A stretch of 64,000 nucleotides of DNA from JAWPMT01 sp965267435 (GTDB lineage Bacteria; Bacteroidota; Bacteroidia; Cytophagales; Cyclobacteriaceae). A program made the translations under genes and the position numbers. This document shows positions 8,063 to 16,894 of this stretch, one piece after another. The stretch is from positions 4,588,001-4,652,000 of the forward strand of contig OZ253960.1 in NCBI GenBank assembly GCA_965267435.1, in the 5' to 3' direction. Under the pieces are notes generated by a model that made no database searches, was not told the origin of the DNA, and saw only the letters and a list, made by a program, of their open reading frames with translations. Every line of letters starts with the position of its first letter. Position 1 is the stretch's first letter.

Positions 8063-9295
8063 ATGAAAGAATTACTCGAACGTTTTGAGAGCCAAAAGCC
8101 CGAGATAGTCTTCGAATGGTCAGACTCCGAAACTGACGCCGAAGGCTGGGTAGTGATCAACTCCCTGCGCAATGGTGCTGCCGGAGGTGGAACCAGGATG
8201 AGGCTGGGTCTGGATAAGAAGGAAGTCATCGCACTGGCAAAGACGATGGAGATCAAGTTTACGGTTTCTGGGCCACAGATAGGCGGTGCGAAGTCCGGCA
8301 TCAATTTCGATCCCAAGGACCCACGGAAAACAGAAGTATTGAAGCGCTGGTACAATGCGGTATACCCCATTTTGAAAAATTACTACGGTACTGGAGGGGA
8401 TTTGAATGTGGACGAGATCTCGGAGGTCATACCTATAACAGAAAGTTTCGGTCTTTGGCACCCACAGGAGGGCATTGTCAATGGCTACTTCAATCCCCCC
8501 AAGCCGGAGAAGATCCATATGCTGGGAAGGCTCAGGCAAGGTGTTTCCAAAATCCTGGAGGATCAGGAGTATGTACCGACGTCTGACAAGAAATATACGG
8601 TCGCCGATATGATCACCGGCTTCGGTGTGGCTGAGAGTGTACGACACTACTACGATCTCTGGGGAAGGGACATACAGTCAAAATCCGCGATCATCCAGGG
8701 CTGGGGGAATGTTGGTGCCACAGCAGCAACATACCTGGCCAAGTATGGCGTGAAAATCAAAGGCATCATCGACAAGCACGGAGGCATCATCGAGCCGGAG
8801 GGCTTGACGCTGGAGGCCATCAAACAGCTTTTCTATGATCGGAAGGGCAATGAACTAGTATCAGAGCACCTGATCTCATTTGATGACTGCAACGAGCAAA
8901 TCTGGGACTTGCCGGCAGACATCTTTATACCTGCAGCCGCGAGCCGACTGGTCAGTTATGAGCAGGCTTCCAGGCTAATAGGCAACGGGCTGCAAGTCAT
9001 CGCCTGTGGCGCCAACGTACCATTCCAGGATCATGAAATTTTCTCCGGACCAATATCTGAATACGTCGATAGTAAGGTATCCCTCATTCCGGACTTCATT
9101 GCCAATTGCGGCATGGCCCGGACTTTTGCCTACCTCATGCAGCCGTCCAGTGATCGGCAAGTGACGGATGATAATATCTTCAGCGATGTGTCAGACACCA
9201 TCCGAACCGCCATGACCAAAGTGCACGATATCAATGCATCATACACTGGTTTGAGCAGTGCAGCACTGAGAATTGCGTTGGAGCAACTTATTTAA
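8063..9295 (+). CDS. Glu/Leu/Phe/Val dehydrogenase family protein
   Basis: NAD(P)-dependent oxidative deamination of an amino acid (glutamate or a branched-chain amino acid). The 410-residue protein has the ELFV dimerisation/substrate domain: GGGTRMR near 41-47, a lysine in GGAKSG near residue 77 and GTGGDLNVDE near 109-118 with the catalytic Asp. A Rossmann domain follows, opening with GWGNVGA near 213-219. It is shorter at the N terminus than hexameric glutamate dehydrogenases, so leucine/valine specificity is possible. Start chosen as the ATG at 8063; an in-frame TTG at 8045 lies right next to the -7 promoter element. Confidence 0.9.
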   Translation: MKELLERFESQKPEIVFEWSDSETDAEGWVVINSLRNGAAGGGTRMRLGLDKKEVIALAKTMEIKFTVSGPQIGGAKSGINFDPKDPRKTEVLKRWYNAVYPILKNYYGTGGDLNVDEISEVIPITESFGLWHPQEGIVNGYFNPPKPEKIHMLGRLRQGVSKILEDQEYVPTSDKKYTVADMITGFGVAESVRHYYDLWGRDIQSKSAIIQGWGNVGATAATYLAKYGVKIKGIIDKHGGIIEPEGLTLEAIKQLFYDRKGNELVSEHLISFDDCNEQIWDLPADIFIPAAASRLVSYEQASRLIGNGLQVIACGANVPFQDHEIFSGPISEYVDSKVSLIPDFIANCGMARTFAYLMQPSSDRQVTDDNIFSDVSDTIRTAMTKVHDINASYTGLSSAALRIALEQLI

Positions 9296-9362
9296 CGTCT
9301 TATTTGGTTTTGACTATTTGAATCGCAATTTTAGTGAGGCAGAAGTTACCTGCTGACTCCCA

Positions 9363-10841
9363 ATGAAGAATATGTATCGTATTATCCTGTTTCTGCTGCT
9401 TACAACGGGGATTGTACTCTCGACTACGACATATTCTTATGGTACTGACACCTCCACAACCACGGAAATAGTCAGTGATTCGGACAGTGATCCCGAGGCT
9501 CACGGCGAGCATCACGCGCCTTCAGCATGGAGTGTTCTGCCCTTCGTTTTGTTGCTTTTGATGATCGCCACAGGGCCGTTGTTCTATGAGCATTTCTGGC
9601 ATAAAAACTATCCGAAAGTGGCCGTCGCCCTGGCTGCGGCGATCGTTGCTTATTACCTATTTGGCCTGCGCAACTCGCACGCGCCCATACATGCCCTGGC
9701 GGAGTACGTTCAGTTCATTGCCTTGCTATCGGGATTGTACATTGCCTCTGGGGGGATCATGATCATCGTGGATAAAAAGGCTGCACCGACGACGAATGTG
9801 ATCTTGTTGGCAGTGGGAGCGGTCATTGCGAATGTGATAGGTACCACGGGTGCATCCATGCTACTGATCCGGCCTTTCATTCGCCTCAACAGAAACAGGA
9901 TCAAGGCATATCATATCATCTTTTTCATCTTTCTCGTCAGCAACATTGGCGGGTGCCTTACGCCCATAGGCGACCCTCCCCTGTTCCTTGGCTTTCTGAA
10001 GGGAATTCCGTTCTTCTGGACATTGACGCACAATTTCGTGCCGTGGCTATTTGCCATTGTGGTACTGCTCATTCTCTTTTACCTCTTTGACAGAAACAAC
10101 AAAGCGGACTATAGCTTCGGAGAGGATACTGCCGAACCCACCAATAAGATAGGCGTACGCGGAACACGGAACTTTGCCTGGCTCGCAGTGGTCGTGGGCT
10201 CAGTTTTTCTGGACCCCAATGTTTTCGAATGGGTGCCGGGCATCCACTATGATGGTCAGAAGTTTTCATTCATCCGGGAGATCATTATGTTCTCCTGTGC
10301 CTTCCTGTCCTTTCGGTTTGCTGATAAGCAAGCGCTCAGTGGCAATGACTTTAGCTTCGAGCCGATTCGCGAAGTGGCATTCATTTTCGTTGGGATCTTC
10401 GGGACCATGATGCCCGCACTGGAGCTAGTGAGCAACTACGCTCAGAGCCCTGAAGGGTCGGAGCTCATCTCCCACAACACGCTGTATTGGGGTACGGGCA
10501 CACTCTCAGGCTTCCTGGATAATGCACCTACGTATATCAATTTCCTGACGGCGGCCATGGCATCTACAGGCGCCAGTATAGGGTCAATTTCGGAAGTAGT
10601 GGAGTATGCGCAGGGAGGCTTCCCTAATTCGATTTTGAATCTGAAAGCCATCTCAGTAGCGGCGGTATTTTTTGGTGCGATGACTTATATCGGCAATGGA
10701 CCCAATTTCATGGTCAAGTCCATCGCGGAGCAAGTGGGGATCAAGATGCCTTCATTCTTCGGTTACATCATCCGGTTCTCCATCCCCATCCTGATACCTC
10801 TCTTCCTGATCGTCTGGCTGATCTTCTTTGCCTTCCAGTAG
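9363..10841 (+). CDS. Na+/H+ antiporter, NhaD/CitM type
   Basis: A 492-residue inner-membrane protein with about 12 hydrophobic helices, a cleavable-looking N-terminal segment and an acidic, His-containing loop (residues about 35-55, HGEHHAPS). The conserved segments NVIGTTGASMLL, SNIGGCLTPIGDPPLFLGF and, near the C terminus, LDNAPTYINFL and YIGNGPNFM are hallmarks of the ion-transporter superfamily NhaD branch, which exchanges Na+ (or Li+) for protons. It stands alone between the dehydrogenase and aspartate kinase (convergent, 14-bp gap). Substrate is inferred from the family. Confidence 0.88.
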   Translation: MKNMYRIILFLLLTTGIVLSTTTYSYGTDTSTTTEIVSDSDSDPEAHGEHHAPSAWSVLPFVLLLLMIATGPLFYEHFWHKNYPKVAVALAAAIVAYYLFGLRNSHAPIHALAEYVQFIALLSGLYIASGGIMIIVDKKAAPTTNVILLAVGAVIANVIGTTGASMLLIRPFIRLNRNRIKAYHIIFFIFLVSNIGGCLTPIGDPPLFLGFLKGIPFFWTLTHNFVPWLFAIVVLLILFYLFDRNNKADYSFGEDTAEPTNKIGVRGTRNFAWLAVVVGSVFLDPNVFEWVPGIHYDGQKFSFIREIIMFSCAFLSFRFADKQALSGNDFSFEPIREVAFIFVGIFGTMMPALELVSNYAQSPEGSELISHNTLYWGTGTLSGFLDNAPTYINFLTAAMASTGASIGSISEVVEYAQGGFPNSILNLKAISVAAVFFGAMTYIGNGPNFMVKSIAEQVGIKMPSFFGYIIRFSIPILIPLFLIVWLIFFAFQ

Positions 10842-10855
10842 CGTGGGCTCTCGCC

Positions 10856-12175
10856 CTAATTAGGGAAAAGGTGAGCATTCAAGCACTTGAGTGCTTCGGC
10901 TTTGCTACTACCATCCACCAAAATTGAAATGTTGTTCTTGCTGCCTCCAAAAGAGATCATTCGCAAGGAAACTCCCTCCAGGGCTTTGAAGATCTTGGGA
11001 CCTACACCTTTGCTCTCCGCAATGAAGTCTCCAACCACACATATGATGGCTTGCTCTCTATCTACCTCCACAATACCAAATGGACGAATTTCCTCCACGA
11101 TCTTTTCGAGCATGCTGTCATCATCGATAGTGAGTGAGACTGCGATCTCGGAAGTGGTGATCATATCGATCGATGTCTTGTACTTCTCAAACACCTCAAA
11201 CACCTTACGCAGGAAACCGTAGGCATTGATCATCCTTGATGACTTCACTTTGATGGCAGTGATATTGCCTTTGGCGGCGATCGCTTTGACACCACGAGGA
11301 TCCCGATTGGAAGTGATGAGCGTGCCTTCTGCTGTGGGTATCATGGTATTCTTAATCCGCACGGGGACGTTGTAATGTTGGGCAGGAATGATGCAATTGG
11401 GATGGAGGATCTTGGCGCCGAAGTAAGCCAACTCTCCAGCCTCATCGAAAGACAGACGCGAAATGGGATGCGTCTTGTCAACCACACGAGGGTCATTGTT
11501 GTGCATGCCATCTATGTCCGTCCAGATCTGAACTTCCTCAGCTTGTACAGCGGCGCCGATCAGAGTTGCCGTGTAGTCGCTACCGCCACGCTTAAGGTTG
11601 TCAGTTCCCCCATCTACATTGCGGCAGATGAACCCTTGTGTCACCAGCGTTTGTCGATCAGCATGCTGTGCCAGGATGTCTTTCAGACGCGCTTGAATGA
11701 CAGGTATGTCCGGCTCTCCCTCGGCATTGAGGTACATGAAATCAATGGCTGGTAGTAGTGCCGTGGGGCTGTCTTGCTGCTCCAACAATAGAGTAAACAG
11801 ATTCGTGCTGATCAATTCACCCATTACCACGATCAATTTATGGATCTGTGGATTGTACGGCTGGCCGGCCAGGCGCCGGAGTTCCTGAAAATATTTTTCA
11901 ACGATCGCATCGGCACGTTGCCTCAAAGTCTCCTGTTCGAGCAATTCACCGACATAAGCTGTGTAATGCGTTCGTAATTTGGAGATGCTGCTGGATGCCT
12001 CATCGACTTTGCCGGCACTGAGCTGCTCGGCAACTTCCACCAGCGCGTTTGTCGTGCCTGACACAGCAGACAAAACTACCAGTCGTGGAGAAGGTGCAGC
12101 TCTGACAATAGATGCTACACCTCGCATACGCTCAGGTGTCCCGAGACTCGTGCCTCCGAATTTCAGTACGATCAT
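10856..12175 (-). CDS. monofunctional aspartate kinase
   Basis: Phosphorylates L-aspartate, the entry step to lysine, threonine and methionine synthesis. The 439-residue protein starts MIVLKFGGTSLG, carrying the KFGGTS signature at 5-10. The RGGSDYTA loop lies near residue 198, and two C-terminal ACT domains (about 290-439; AIKVKSSRM and ISFGGSKNNISILVD) bind allosteric effectors. No homoserine dehydrogenase domain is fused. It follows ribH by 22 bp on the same strand and converges with the antiporter gene. Which end-product inhibits it cannot be read from sequence. Confidence 0.92.
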   Translation of the reverse strand: MIVLKFGGTSLGTPERMRGVASIVRAAPSPRLVVLSAVSGTTNALVEVAEQLSAGKVDEASSSISKLRTHYTAYVGELLEQETLRQRADAIVEKYFQELRRLAGQPYNPQIHKLIVVMGELISTNLFTLLLEQQDSPTALLPAIDFMYLNAEGEPDIPVIQARLKDILAQHADRQTLVTQGFICRNVDGGTDNLKRGGSDYTATLIGAAVQAEEVQIWTDIDGMHNNDPRVVDKTHPISRLSFDEAGELAYFGAKILHPNCIIPAQHYNVPVRIKNTMIPTAEGTLITSNRDPRGVKAIAAKGNITAIKVKSSRMINAYGFLRKVFEVFEKYKTSIDMITTSEIAVSLTIDDDSMLEKIVEEIRPFGIVEVDREQAIICVVGDFIAESKGVGPKIFKALEGVSLRMISFGGSKNNISILVDGSSKAEALKCLNAHLFPN

Positions 12176-12197
12176 TGGTACAAAAAAGTAGTTTGAG

Positions 12198-12677
12198 TTA
12201 TTTGATTAGGAGCATCTTCATAGCGGTAATAGCGGCCTCATCGCCCTTATTACCGTGTTTACCCCCAGCTCGTGCGAGGGCCTGCTTCATATCATTGGTC
12301 GTGAGTACACCGAAAATCACAGGCTTGTCATATTTCAACCCGACGTCCGTGATCCCCTGGGCTACCGCCTGGCAAATGAAGTCGAAGTGCTTCGTCTCCC
12401 CCTGGATCACACAGCCCAGGCATATGACGGCGTCAATGTCCTCCTTCTGGGCCATCTTCTGAGCTCCCAGACTCAACTCAAAGCTACCGGGCACATTGAC
12501 GCGATGAATTCGATCCCTTGGGACGCCACCAGCTACCAACGTACTCACCGCGCCATCATAGAGGGCTTCCGTAACTTGCTCATTCCATTCACTGACGACG
12601 ATCGCATAGCGGCGAGCCGCAGACTCCTCAATACCAGAGGTGGAAAAATCACTTAGGTTTTTTTCTGAACTAGCCAT
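12198..12677 (-). CDS. ribH: 6,7-dimethyl-8-ribityllumazine synthase
   Basis: Penultimate enzyme of riboflavin synthesis, condensing 5-amino-6-ribitylaminouracil with 3,4-dihydroxy-2-butanone 4-phosphate. The 159-residue protein has the expected VVSEWNEQVT start of the fold, PGSFELSL near 63-70, LGCVIQGET with the catalytic His97 in ETKHFD, and FGVLTTND followed by a helical tail containing GNKGDEAA. Length is typical. It lies downstream of a TPR gene but is separated from it by an intrinsic terminator, so an unseen promoter or read-through is implied. Confidence 0.95.
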   Translation of the reverse strand: MASSEKNLSDFSTSGIEESAARRYAIVVSEWNEQVTEALYDGAVSTLVAGGVPRDRIHRVNVPGSFELSLGAQKMAQKEDIDAVICLGCVIQGETKHFDFICQAVAQGITDVGLKYDKPVIFGVLTTNDMKQALARAGGKHGNKGDEAAITAMKMLLIK

Positions 12678-12682
12678 AAAAC

Positions 12683-12715
12683 AAAAAAAGGATAAAGTCG
12701 ATCAACCTTATCCTT
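12683..12715 (-). terminator. rho-independent terminator between TPR gene and ribH
   Basis: An 8-bp stem (12688-12695 AAGGATAA with 12708-12715 TTATCCTT) and a 12-nt loop. On the minus strand it is followed by a run of seven T (complement of 12683-12689). It would end transcripts of the TPR gene before ribH. Confidence 0.7.
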
Positions 12716-12741
12716 CCAATTAATTCTTTTTGGTTGATTCC

Positions 12742-13446
12742 TTATTGGTCTGCCAGTCCTTCCAACCTGGCTTTATGTTTCTTCGCTTCCTGCTCCAGCG
12801 CCGACCCTACAAAATCACTCAGAATAGTACCATAGGCCTTCGCCGCCTCGACATAGTTCCCTCTTGCTTCTTGCGCTACGGCCAGCTTCTTCAAATAAAT
12901 GGGAGTGAACTGCTCATTGGGGCGATAGCCAGCGGCGCGCCCGTAATAATCGACAGCATTGTCAAAATCGTCCAGCTCCATGTAAGCATCCCCGATCAGG
13001 GAATACGCTCGAGCCTGCAACAAATAATCATCACTTGAAAAGCCTTCAAGATTGCGGATCGCACCATCGAAATCTGACAATCTCATGTAGATCGCCCCAA
13101 TATAGAATTGGGCAAGATTGGCAGCCTTCGTGCCAGAATACTCGTCAGTGATGTCCAGGAAGCCATAGTTGTTACCATCGCCATTAAGGGCTTTTGCCAG
13201 GCTGTCGGCTTCGAAGTAGTAGATGGCTTGGAACATCTCCTGCTGGGCCTCACGGTTTTTGCTGGCATTCTGATAGCGGAAAAACATCACCCCACCTACA
13301 ACCAGCAATACGACAGTAAGTACGCCAAAAAGAATATTTTGATTTTTCTTGCTCTCAAAAAACTCCTCTGCTTTACTTGCCAGGACATCGGGATTCTCCA
13401 ATAAATCAACCCCGTGACTCTCCTGCTTCTTTTTGGTCTTCGCCAT
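12742..13446 (-). CDS. TPR protein with N-terminal membrane anchor (YfgM-like)
   Basis: A 234-residue protein with a charged cytoplasmic N terminus (MAKTKKKQESHG), a single transmembrane helix at about 42-60 (FGVLTVVLLVVGGVMFF) and extracytoplasmic TPR repeats. The repeats include NLAQFYIGAIYMRLSDFDGAI, then QARAYSLIGDAYMELDDFD, then a PNEQFTPIYLKKLAVAQ segment. The layout resembles YfgM/YtzB-type TPR_21 proteins that accompany SecYEG and PpiD. That role is inference. The ATG at 13446 is preferred; a perfect -7 element lies about 30 bp upstream. It is usually found next to ribH in Bacteroidota. Confidence 0.8.
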   Translation of the reverse strand: MAKTKKKQESHGVDLLENPDVLASKAEEFFESKKNQNILFGVLTVVLLVVGGVMFFRYQNASKNREAQQEMFQAIYYFEADSLAKALNGDGNNYGFLDITDEYSGTKAANLAQFYIGAIYMRLSDFDGAIRNLEGFSSDDYLLQARAYSLIGDAYMELDDFDNAVDYYGRAAGYRPNEQFTPIYLKKLAVAQEARGNYVEAAKAYGTILSDFVGSALEQEAKKHKARLEGLADQ

Positions 13447-13472
13447 TATTCCAATCAAAAATTTTGCGGACG

Positions 13473-13480
13473 CAAAGATA
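13473..13480 (-). promoter_or_regulatory. -7 promoter element for the YfgM-like TPR gene
   Basis: The minus strand reads TATCTTTG followed by CG, an exact TAnnTTTG match in the 55-bp gap after pdhA. The leader would be about 20 nt. It shows the TPR gene is not simply read through from pdhA. Confidence 0.6.
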
Positions 13481-13501
13481 TGACTTTATCTGATAAATGC
13501 C

Positions 13502-14527
13502 TTAGTCTGTGATGTATGGATAATCCTCATCCATGTAGACATCTTTGTAGGCCTCCGATGGATCTGGCCATGGAGATTCCTCGGCGAACTGTACGGACTG
13601 CGCTACACGGTCCTTAGTCTCCTTATCGATGTTCTTCAGCTCGTCCTCGGTCGCGAATCCCTTGTCGAGAATGGTGGCCTTCACCTGCTCGATAGGATCC
13701 TGACCCTTATACTCTTCCAACTCCTCTTTGGTGCGGTACTTTGCGGGATCTGACATGGAGTGACCCTTGTACCTGTAGGTACGAAACTCGAGCAATGTAG
13801 GGCCGTCGCCTTTGCGTGCACGATCGGCAGCCTCTGCTACAGCATGATGCACCTCCTCCACGTTCATCCCATCGACTGGGCGTGAGGGCATTTCATACGC
13901 ATGGGCCAGCTTGTACAGGTCGGTTACATTAGACGTCCGCTGCACGGAAGTCCCCATAGCGTAGCCATTGTTTTCTATGACAAAGATCACGGGCACTCTC
14001 AAAGTCATCGCCATATTGAGTGCCTCATGAAAGGCCCCCTGTCTGACAGCGCCATCCCCCATGTAGCATATGCATAGGTTGTCGGTGCCTTTGTACTGCT
14101 CAGCAAAACCGAGCCCGGCACCCAAAGGGATTTGCCCACCGACGATGCCATGGCCTCCGACAAACCCCCGCTCTTTGTCAAACATGTGCATGGATCCACC
14201 TTTTCCCTTCGATACACCAGTCACCTTGCCAAAGAGCTCCGCCATAATGGCATCAGGACTGGTGCCCAAGGCCAATGGGTGAGCATGGTCACGATAGGCA
14301 GTAATGTATTTGTCACCTTCCTTCAATGCTGAAACAGACCCCGCAGCACATGCCTCCTGACCAATATAGAGGTGGCAAAAGCCTCGGATTTTCTGTTGGC
14401 CGTAGAGTTGACCAGCTTTCTCCTCAAATCTGCGCATCAGTACCATAGACCGGTACCATTCCATGTAGGTCTCTTTCGAAAACTCTGTCTTCTTGCTCTT
14501 CGCGGGTGCTTTAGTTTTCGTAGCCAT
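13502..14527 (-). CDS. pdhA: pyruvate dehydrogenase E1 component, alpha subunit
   Basis: Thiamine-diphosphate-dependent decarboxylation of pyruvate and transfer to the E2 lipoyl domain. The 341-residue protein shows the ThDP motif from GDGA (157-160) to ENNG (185-188) and the phospholoop-like YRYKGHSMSDP. A lysine/threonine-rich N-terminal tail (MATKTKAPAKSKK) precedes the fold. The neighbouring beta subunit and E2 expected for a pdh operon are not here: the next genes are TPR and ribH, so it is an orphan alpha subunit. The ATG at 14527 fits; an upstream in-frame extension would cross the promoter at 14585-14615. Confidence 0.93.
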   Translation of the reverse strand: MATKTKAPAKSKKTEFSKETYMEWYRSMVLMRRFEEKAGQLYGQQKIRGFCHLYIGQEACAAGSVSALKEGDKYITAYRDHAHPLALGTSPDAIMAELFGKVTGVSKGKGGSMHMFDKERGFVGGHGIVGGQIPLGAGLGFAEQYKGTDNLCICYMGDGAVRQGAFHEALNMAMTLRVPVIFVIENNGYAMGTSVQRTSNVTDLYKLAHAYEMPSRPVDGMNVEEVHHAVAEAADRARKGDGPTLLEFRTYRYKGHSMSDPAKYRTKEELEEYKGQDPIEQVKATILDKGFATEDELKNIDKETKDRVAQSVQFAEESPWPDPSEAYKDVYMDEDYPYITD

Positions 14528-14584
14528 CGTTGATAGTTTCTTTTTTACCGTATTAGCTTTGTCAGTACCTGTGATAAAGGGATG

Positions 14585-14615
14585 CGAAAATAGCCCAATT
14601 TGATGGCCTCTCAAA
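14585..14615 (-). promoter_or_regulatory. promoter of pdhA (-33 and -7)
   Basis: On the minus strand TTTG (14612-14615) is followed by a 19-bp spacer and TATTTTCG (14585-14592), a one-mismatch version of TAnnTTTG. Both boxes and the spacing fit the Bacteroidota primary sigma factor. The leader would be about 50 nt. Confidence 0.6.
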
Positions 14616-14727
14616 ATATTGGAAAATCCTGCATGCGATAGGCCATTGCTGTTACAGGGAAACCGCAATACCCTGGTAATAGTTATTGCCGATCACGCTC
14701 CTGCGCTGTTAGAAAAAACCGCAACCG

Positions 14728-15828
14728 TTGAGAATTGAGACCCTAAAACTGCAACATTTCAAAAACTACGAAGAGGAGCAGTTTGCCTTCGGTCCAAGAT
14801 TCAATTGTGTTGTGGGCTTGAACGGGATGGGGAAGACCAATCTCCTGGACAGCATCCACTATCTGGCTTTTACCAAAAGTGCTTTCACCGCCACCGAGAC
14901 CCAACATATCCGACATGAGGCGCCTTTCATGGCTATCCATGGCAGCTTTCAGAACGAAAGCAAAATGGATGTCTCTTGTTACCTGGAGCGAGGGAAAAAG
15001 AAAGTCTTCAAAGTCAACCGACTCGAGCCCGAAAAGCTGAGCGACCATATTGGCAGCATTCCACTGATCCTCACGACCCCTTACGACGTAGCCATCATCC
15101 AGGAAGGAAGTGAGGTCCGCAGGAAACTTGTCGACGGTACCCTGTCGCAGTTCGATCACCCTTTTTTGGAAGATCTCTTACTCTACCAAAAAGTACTCCG
15201 ACAGCGAAACGCCTTACTCAAGAATCAGCACAACACAAGTCCGTCGTCACTCCACCGACTGCTTGATGTCTATGATGAGGACATTGTGAGGCTCTCCCTC
15301 TCCATCTCACAGAGAAGAAGCGAATTGATCAAGGAGTTTGCACCATTGTTTGCGGCCAACTATCAAACGATCGCCAGTGGGGCGGAACAGACAAGTATCG
15401 CTTTTGTCTCAGGAGTACTGCAAGAGAATTTCGAAGACGAATTCAAATCCATGCGCAAGAAGGACATCCTTTCGCAGCGGACACACCTGGGAGCCCATCG
15501 CGACGACGTCGATTTTCTACTAGGTGGATATTCTGTGAAGAAGTTGGGGTCACAGGGGCAACAGAAGTCCGTTATCTTAGCGCTTCGTCTCGCTCAGTTT
15601 GACTACCTCAGCAGGCACGCCGCGACCAGACCCATCTTAATGATGGACGACATCTTTGATAAGTTTGATGACCGCCGTATCAACAGACTTCTGCATTTAC
15701 TGTCGGACGAGTCGCGATTTCAGCAAATACTGCTGACAGATGCCAGACCAGATACAGCGAACCGCCTTTTCCGGGAGATTGACGACGTGAGCTTTTTTGA
15801 AATAAACCATGGAAAACACCTGAAATAA
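14728..15828 (+). CDS. recF: DNA replication and repair protein RecF
   Basis: An SMC-like ATPase that loads RecA at gaps with RecO and RecR. The 366-residue protein has Walker A in GLNGMGKT (30-37) and a Walker B-like MMDDIFDKFD near 308. The signature region is QGQQKSVILALRLAQ near 275. The start must be TTG at 14728, because an in-frame TAG lies six codons upstream and no ATG or GTG intervenes before conserved sequence (MRIETLKLQHFKNYEE). The downstream DUF721 gene overlaps it as TAATG, implying coupled translation. The upstream gap to pdhA (about 200 bp) holds divergent control sequences; I see no exact -7 element for recF. Confidence 0.95.
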   Translation: MRIETLKLQHFKNYEEEQFAFGPRFNCVVGLNGMGKTNLLDSIHYLAFTKSAFTATETQHIRHEAPFMAIHGSFQNESKMDVSCYLERGKKKVFKVNRLEPEKLSDHIGSIPLILTTPYDVAIIQEGSEVRRKLVDGTLSQFDHPFLEDLLLYQKVLRQRNALLKNQHNTSPSSLHRLLDVYDEDIVRLSLSISQRRSELIKEFAPLFAANYQTIASGAEQTSIAFVSGVLQENFEDEFKSMRKKDILSQRTHLGAHRDDVDFLLGGYSVKKLGSQGQQKSVILALRLAQFDYLSRHAATRPILMMDDIFDKFDDRRINRLLHLLSDESRFQQILLTDARPDTANRLFREIDDVSFFEINHGKHLK

Positions 15829-16118
15829 TGTCCAAAGACAGCACACAAAGCATAGGACAAGCCCTCGGCGCCTTTTTAAAAACTGAGCGCCTGGAGAAGA
15901 AATACACAGAGCAGAAGCTCATACACTCATGGGCTGAGGTGATGGGCGCACCTATCGCCAAGCGTACGTCCAAGGTTTGGATCAAGGACGGTGTGTTGTT
16001 TGTACGGCTGACTTCCGCCCCACTTCGGCAGGAGCTGACCATGGCGCGGGACAAAGTGATCCAACATTTGGAAGACAAGCTGGGCGTCAACGTCGTCGAA
16101 GACGTCCGATTTATCTAG
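15828..16118 (+). CDS. DUF721 domain protein
   Basis: A 96-residue soluble protein of the DUF721 family, which resembles the RNA-binding KH-like fold of the DciA group. DciA loads replicative helicase in many bacteria, so a replication role alongside RecF is plausible but unproven here. Visible family features are the central IHSWAEVMGAPIAKRT helix, the strand DGVLFVRLTSAPLRQEL and the C-terminal VNVVEDVRF. Its ATG overlaps the recF stop by one base. Its TAG is part of a CTAG palindrome shared with the stop of the convergent gene. Confidence 0.85.
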   Translation: MSKDSTQSIGQALGAFLKTERLEKKYTEQKLIHSWAEVMGAPIAKRTSKVWIKDGVLFVRLTSAPLRQELTMARDKVIQHLEDKLGVNVVEDVRFI

Positions 16119-16894
16119 AAATTTCGCTGACCAAAACTGTTGCCAGGTCGGCCACCGCTGTCCTCCTCGAGGGGAGAGTTGTACGACTTCGGCGGCTTGA
16201 TAGGCCTGATAGGAACTGGCTTATCGCGAAGCTTGAAAGTCCAATAGATGCTGTATTTGAATCCAAGAACCAGACCTCGCTTGTCTCGTCCCCCAGTGTA
16301 GGCCTGTCCATAGCCTGGTATGTAAAAGGGCAGGATCTCTCCATCGTCATCGAATGATCCGCCGAAGCGCAGGTTGAAGTCGTAACCAGCAAAGAGCTCT
16401 TTCCAAATTCGCACCTTTAGGCCCAGACCGGCCTCGAACCACTGTGCCTTTAACCCAGACTCAGACACATCTATGGCACGTTGACCAAATTCGTCATCAC
16501 GATTGATCATCATCTGCTGTCGGTAGCTACTCCGGCCGTACCTGACGTTGAAAGTGATCACATTTTTAGACTGATCGTACCGGATCATATTCGCATCCAC
16601 ACCCACCCGAAAAAAAGTGCCCTGGCTGCTGTAGTTGGATGCCGGAAAGGAACGCTCCTCGTACCCAAATTCAGTGGCGAGAAAGAGCATATTAAAGTCT
16701 ACTTCTGCACTCGCACTTTGACCAAAGAAATCTGGCTCGAAAATCGACTGTCCGGCTTTGGCCAGGTCATAGCCCACCCGAATAAATGACGGCCGCCACG
16801 GAGTAGGATCCTTCCTCACAGAATCCGCCTGGATCTGAGCTGAGGCCGATCCACACAGGATCGAAAGCAAGATGATGCTAAAAGTAAACCTCAA
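16115..16894 (-). CDS. DUF6048-type exported outer-membrane protein
   Basis: A 259-residue protein with a signal peptide (MRFTFSIILLSILCGSASAQ) followed by beta-rich sequence. It contains PSFIRVGYDLAKAGQS, an aromatic RVGVDANM strand and the PFYIPGYGQ motif I associate with DUF6048 proteins of Bacteroidota. The tail is proline- and glycine-rich. It is probably an outer-membrane barrel of unknown cargo. The only start that keeps the signal peptide is a TTG at 16894, which overlaps the end of the preceding gene by 17 bp. The pairing with a DUF6452-like lipoprotein gene supports the family call. Confidence 0.7.
   Translation of the reverse strand: MRFTFSIILLSILCGSASAQIQADSVRKDPTPWRPSFIRVGYDLAKAGQSIFEPDFFGQSASAEVDFNMLFLATEFGYEERSFPASNYSSQGTFFRVGVDANMIRYDQSKNVITFNVRYGRSSYRQQMMINRDDEFGQRAIDVSESGLKAQWFEAGLGLKVRIWKELFAGYDFNLRFGGSFDDDGEILPFYIPGYGQAYTGGRDKRGLVLGFKYSIYWTFKLRDKPVPIRPIKPPKSYNSPLEEDSGGRPGNSFGQRNF

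Noticed and set aside
10854..10865. CCCTAATTAGGG palindrome between convergent antiporter and aspartate kinase genes
   Set aside because: No loop or T tract; it overlaps the lysine-pathway gene end and is too short to call a terminator or operator.
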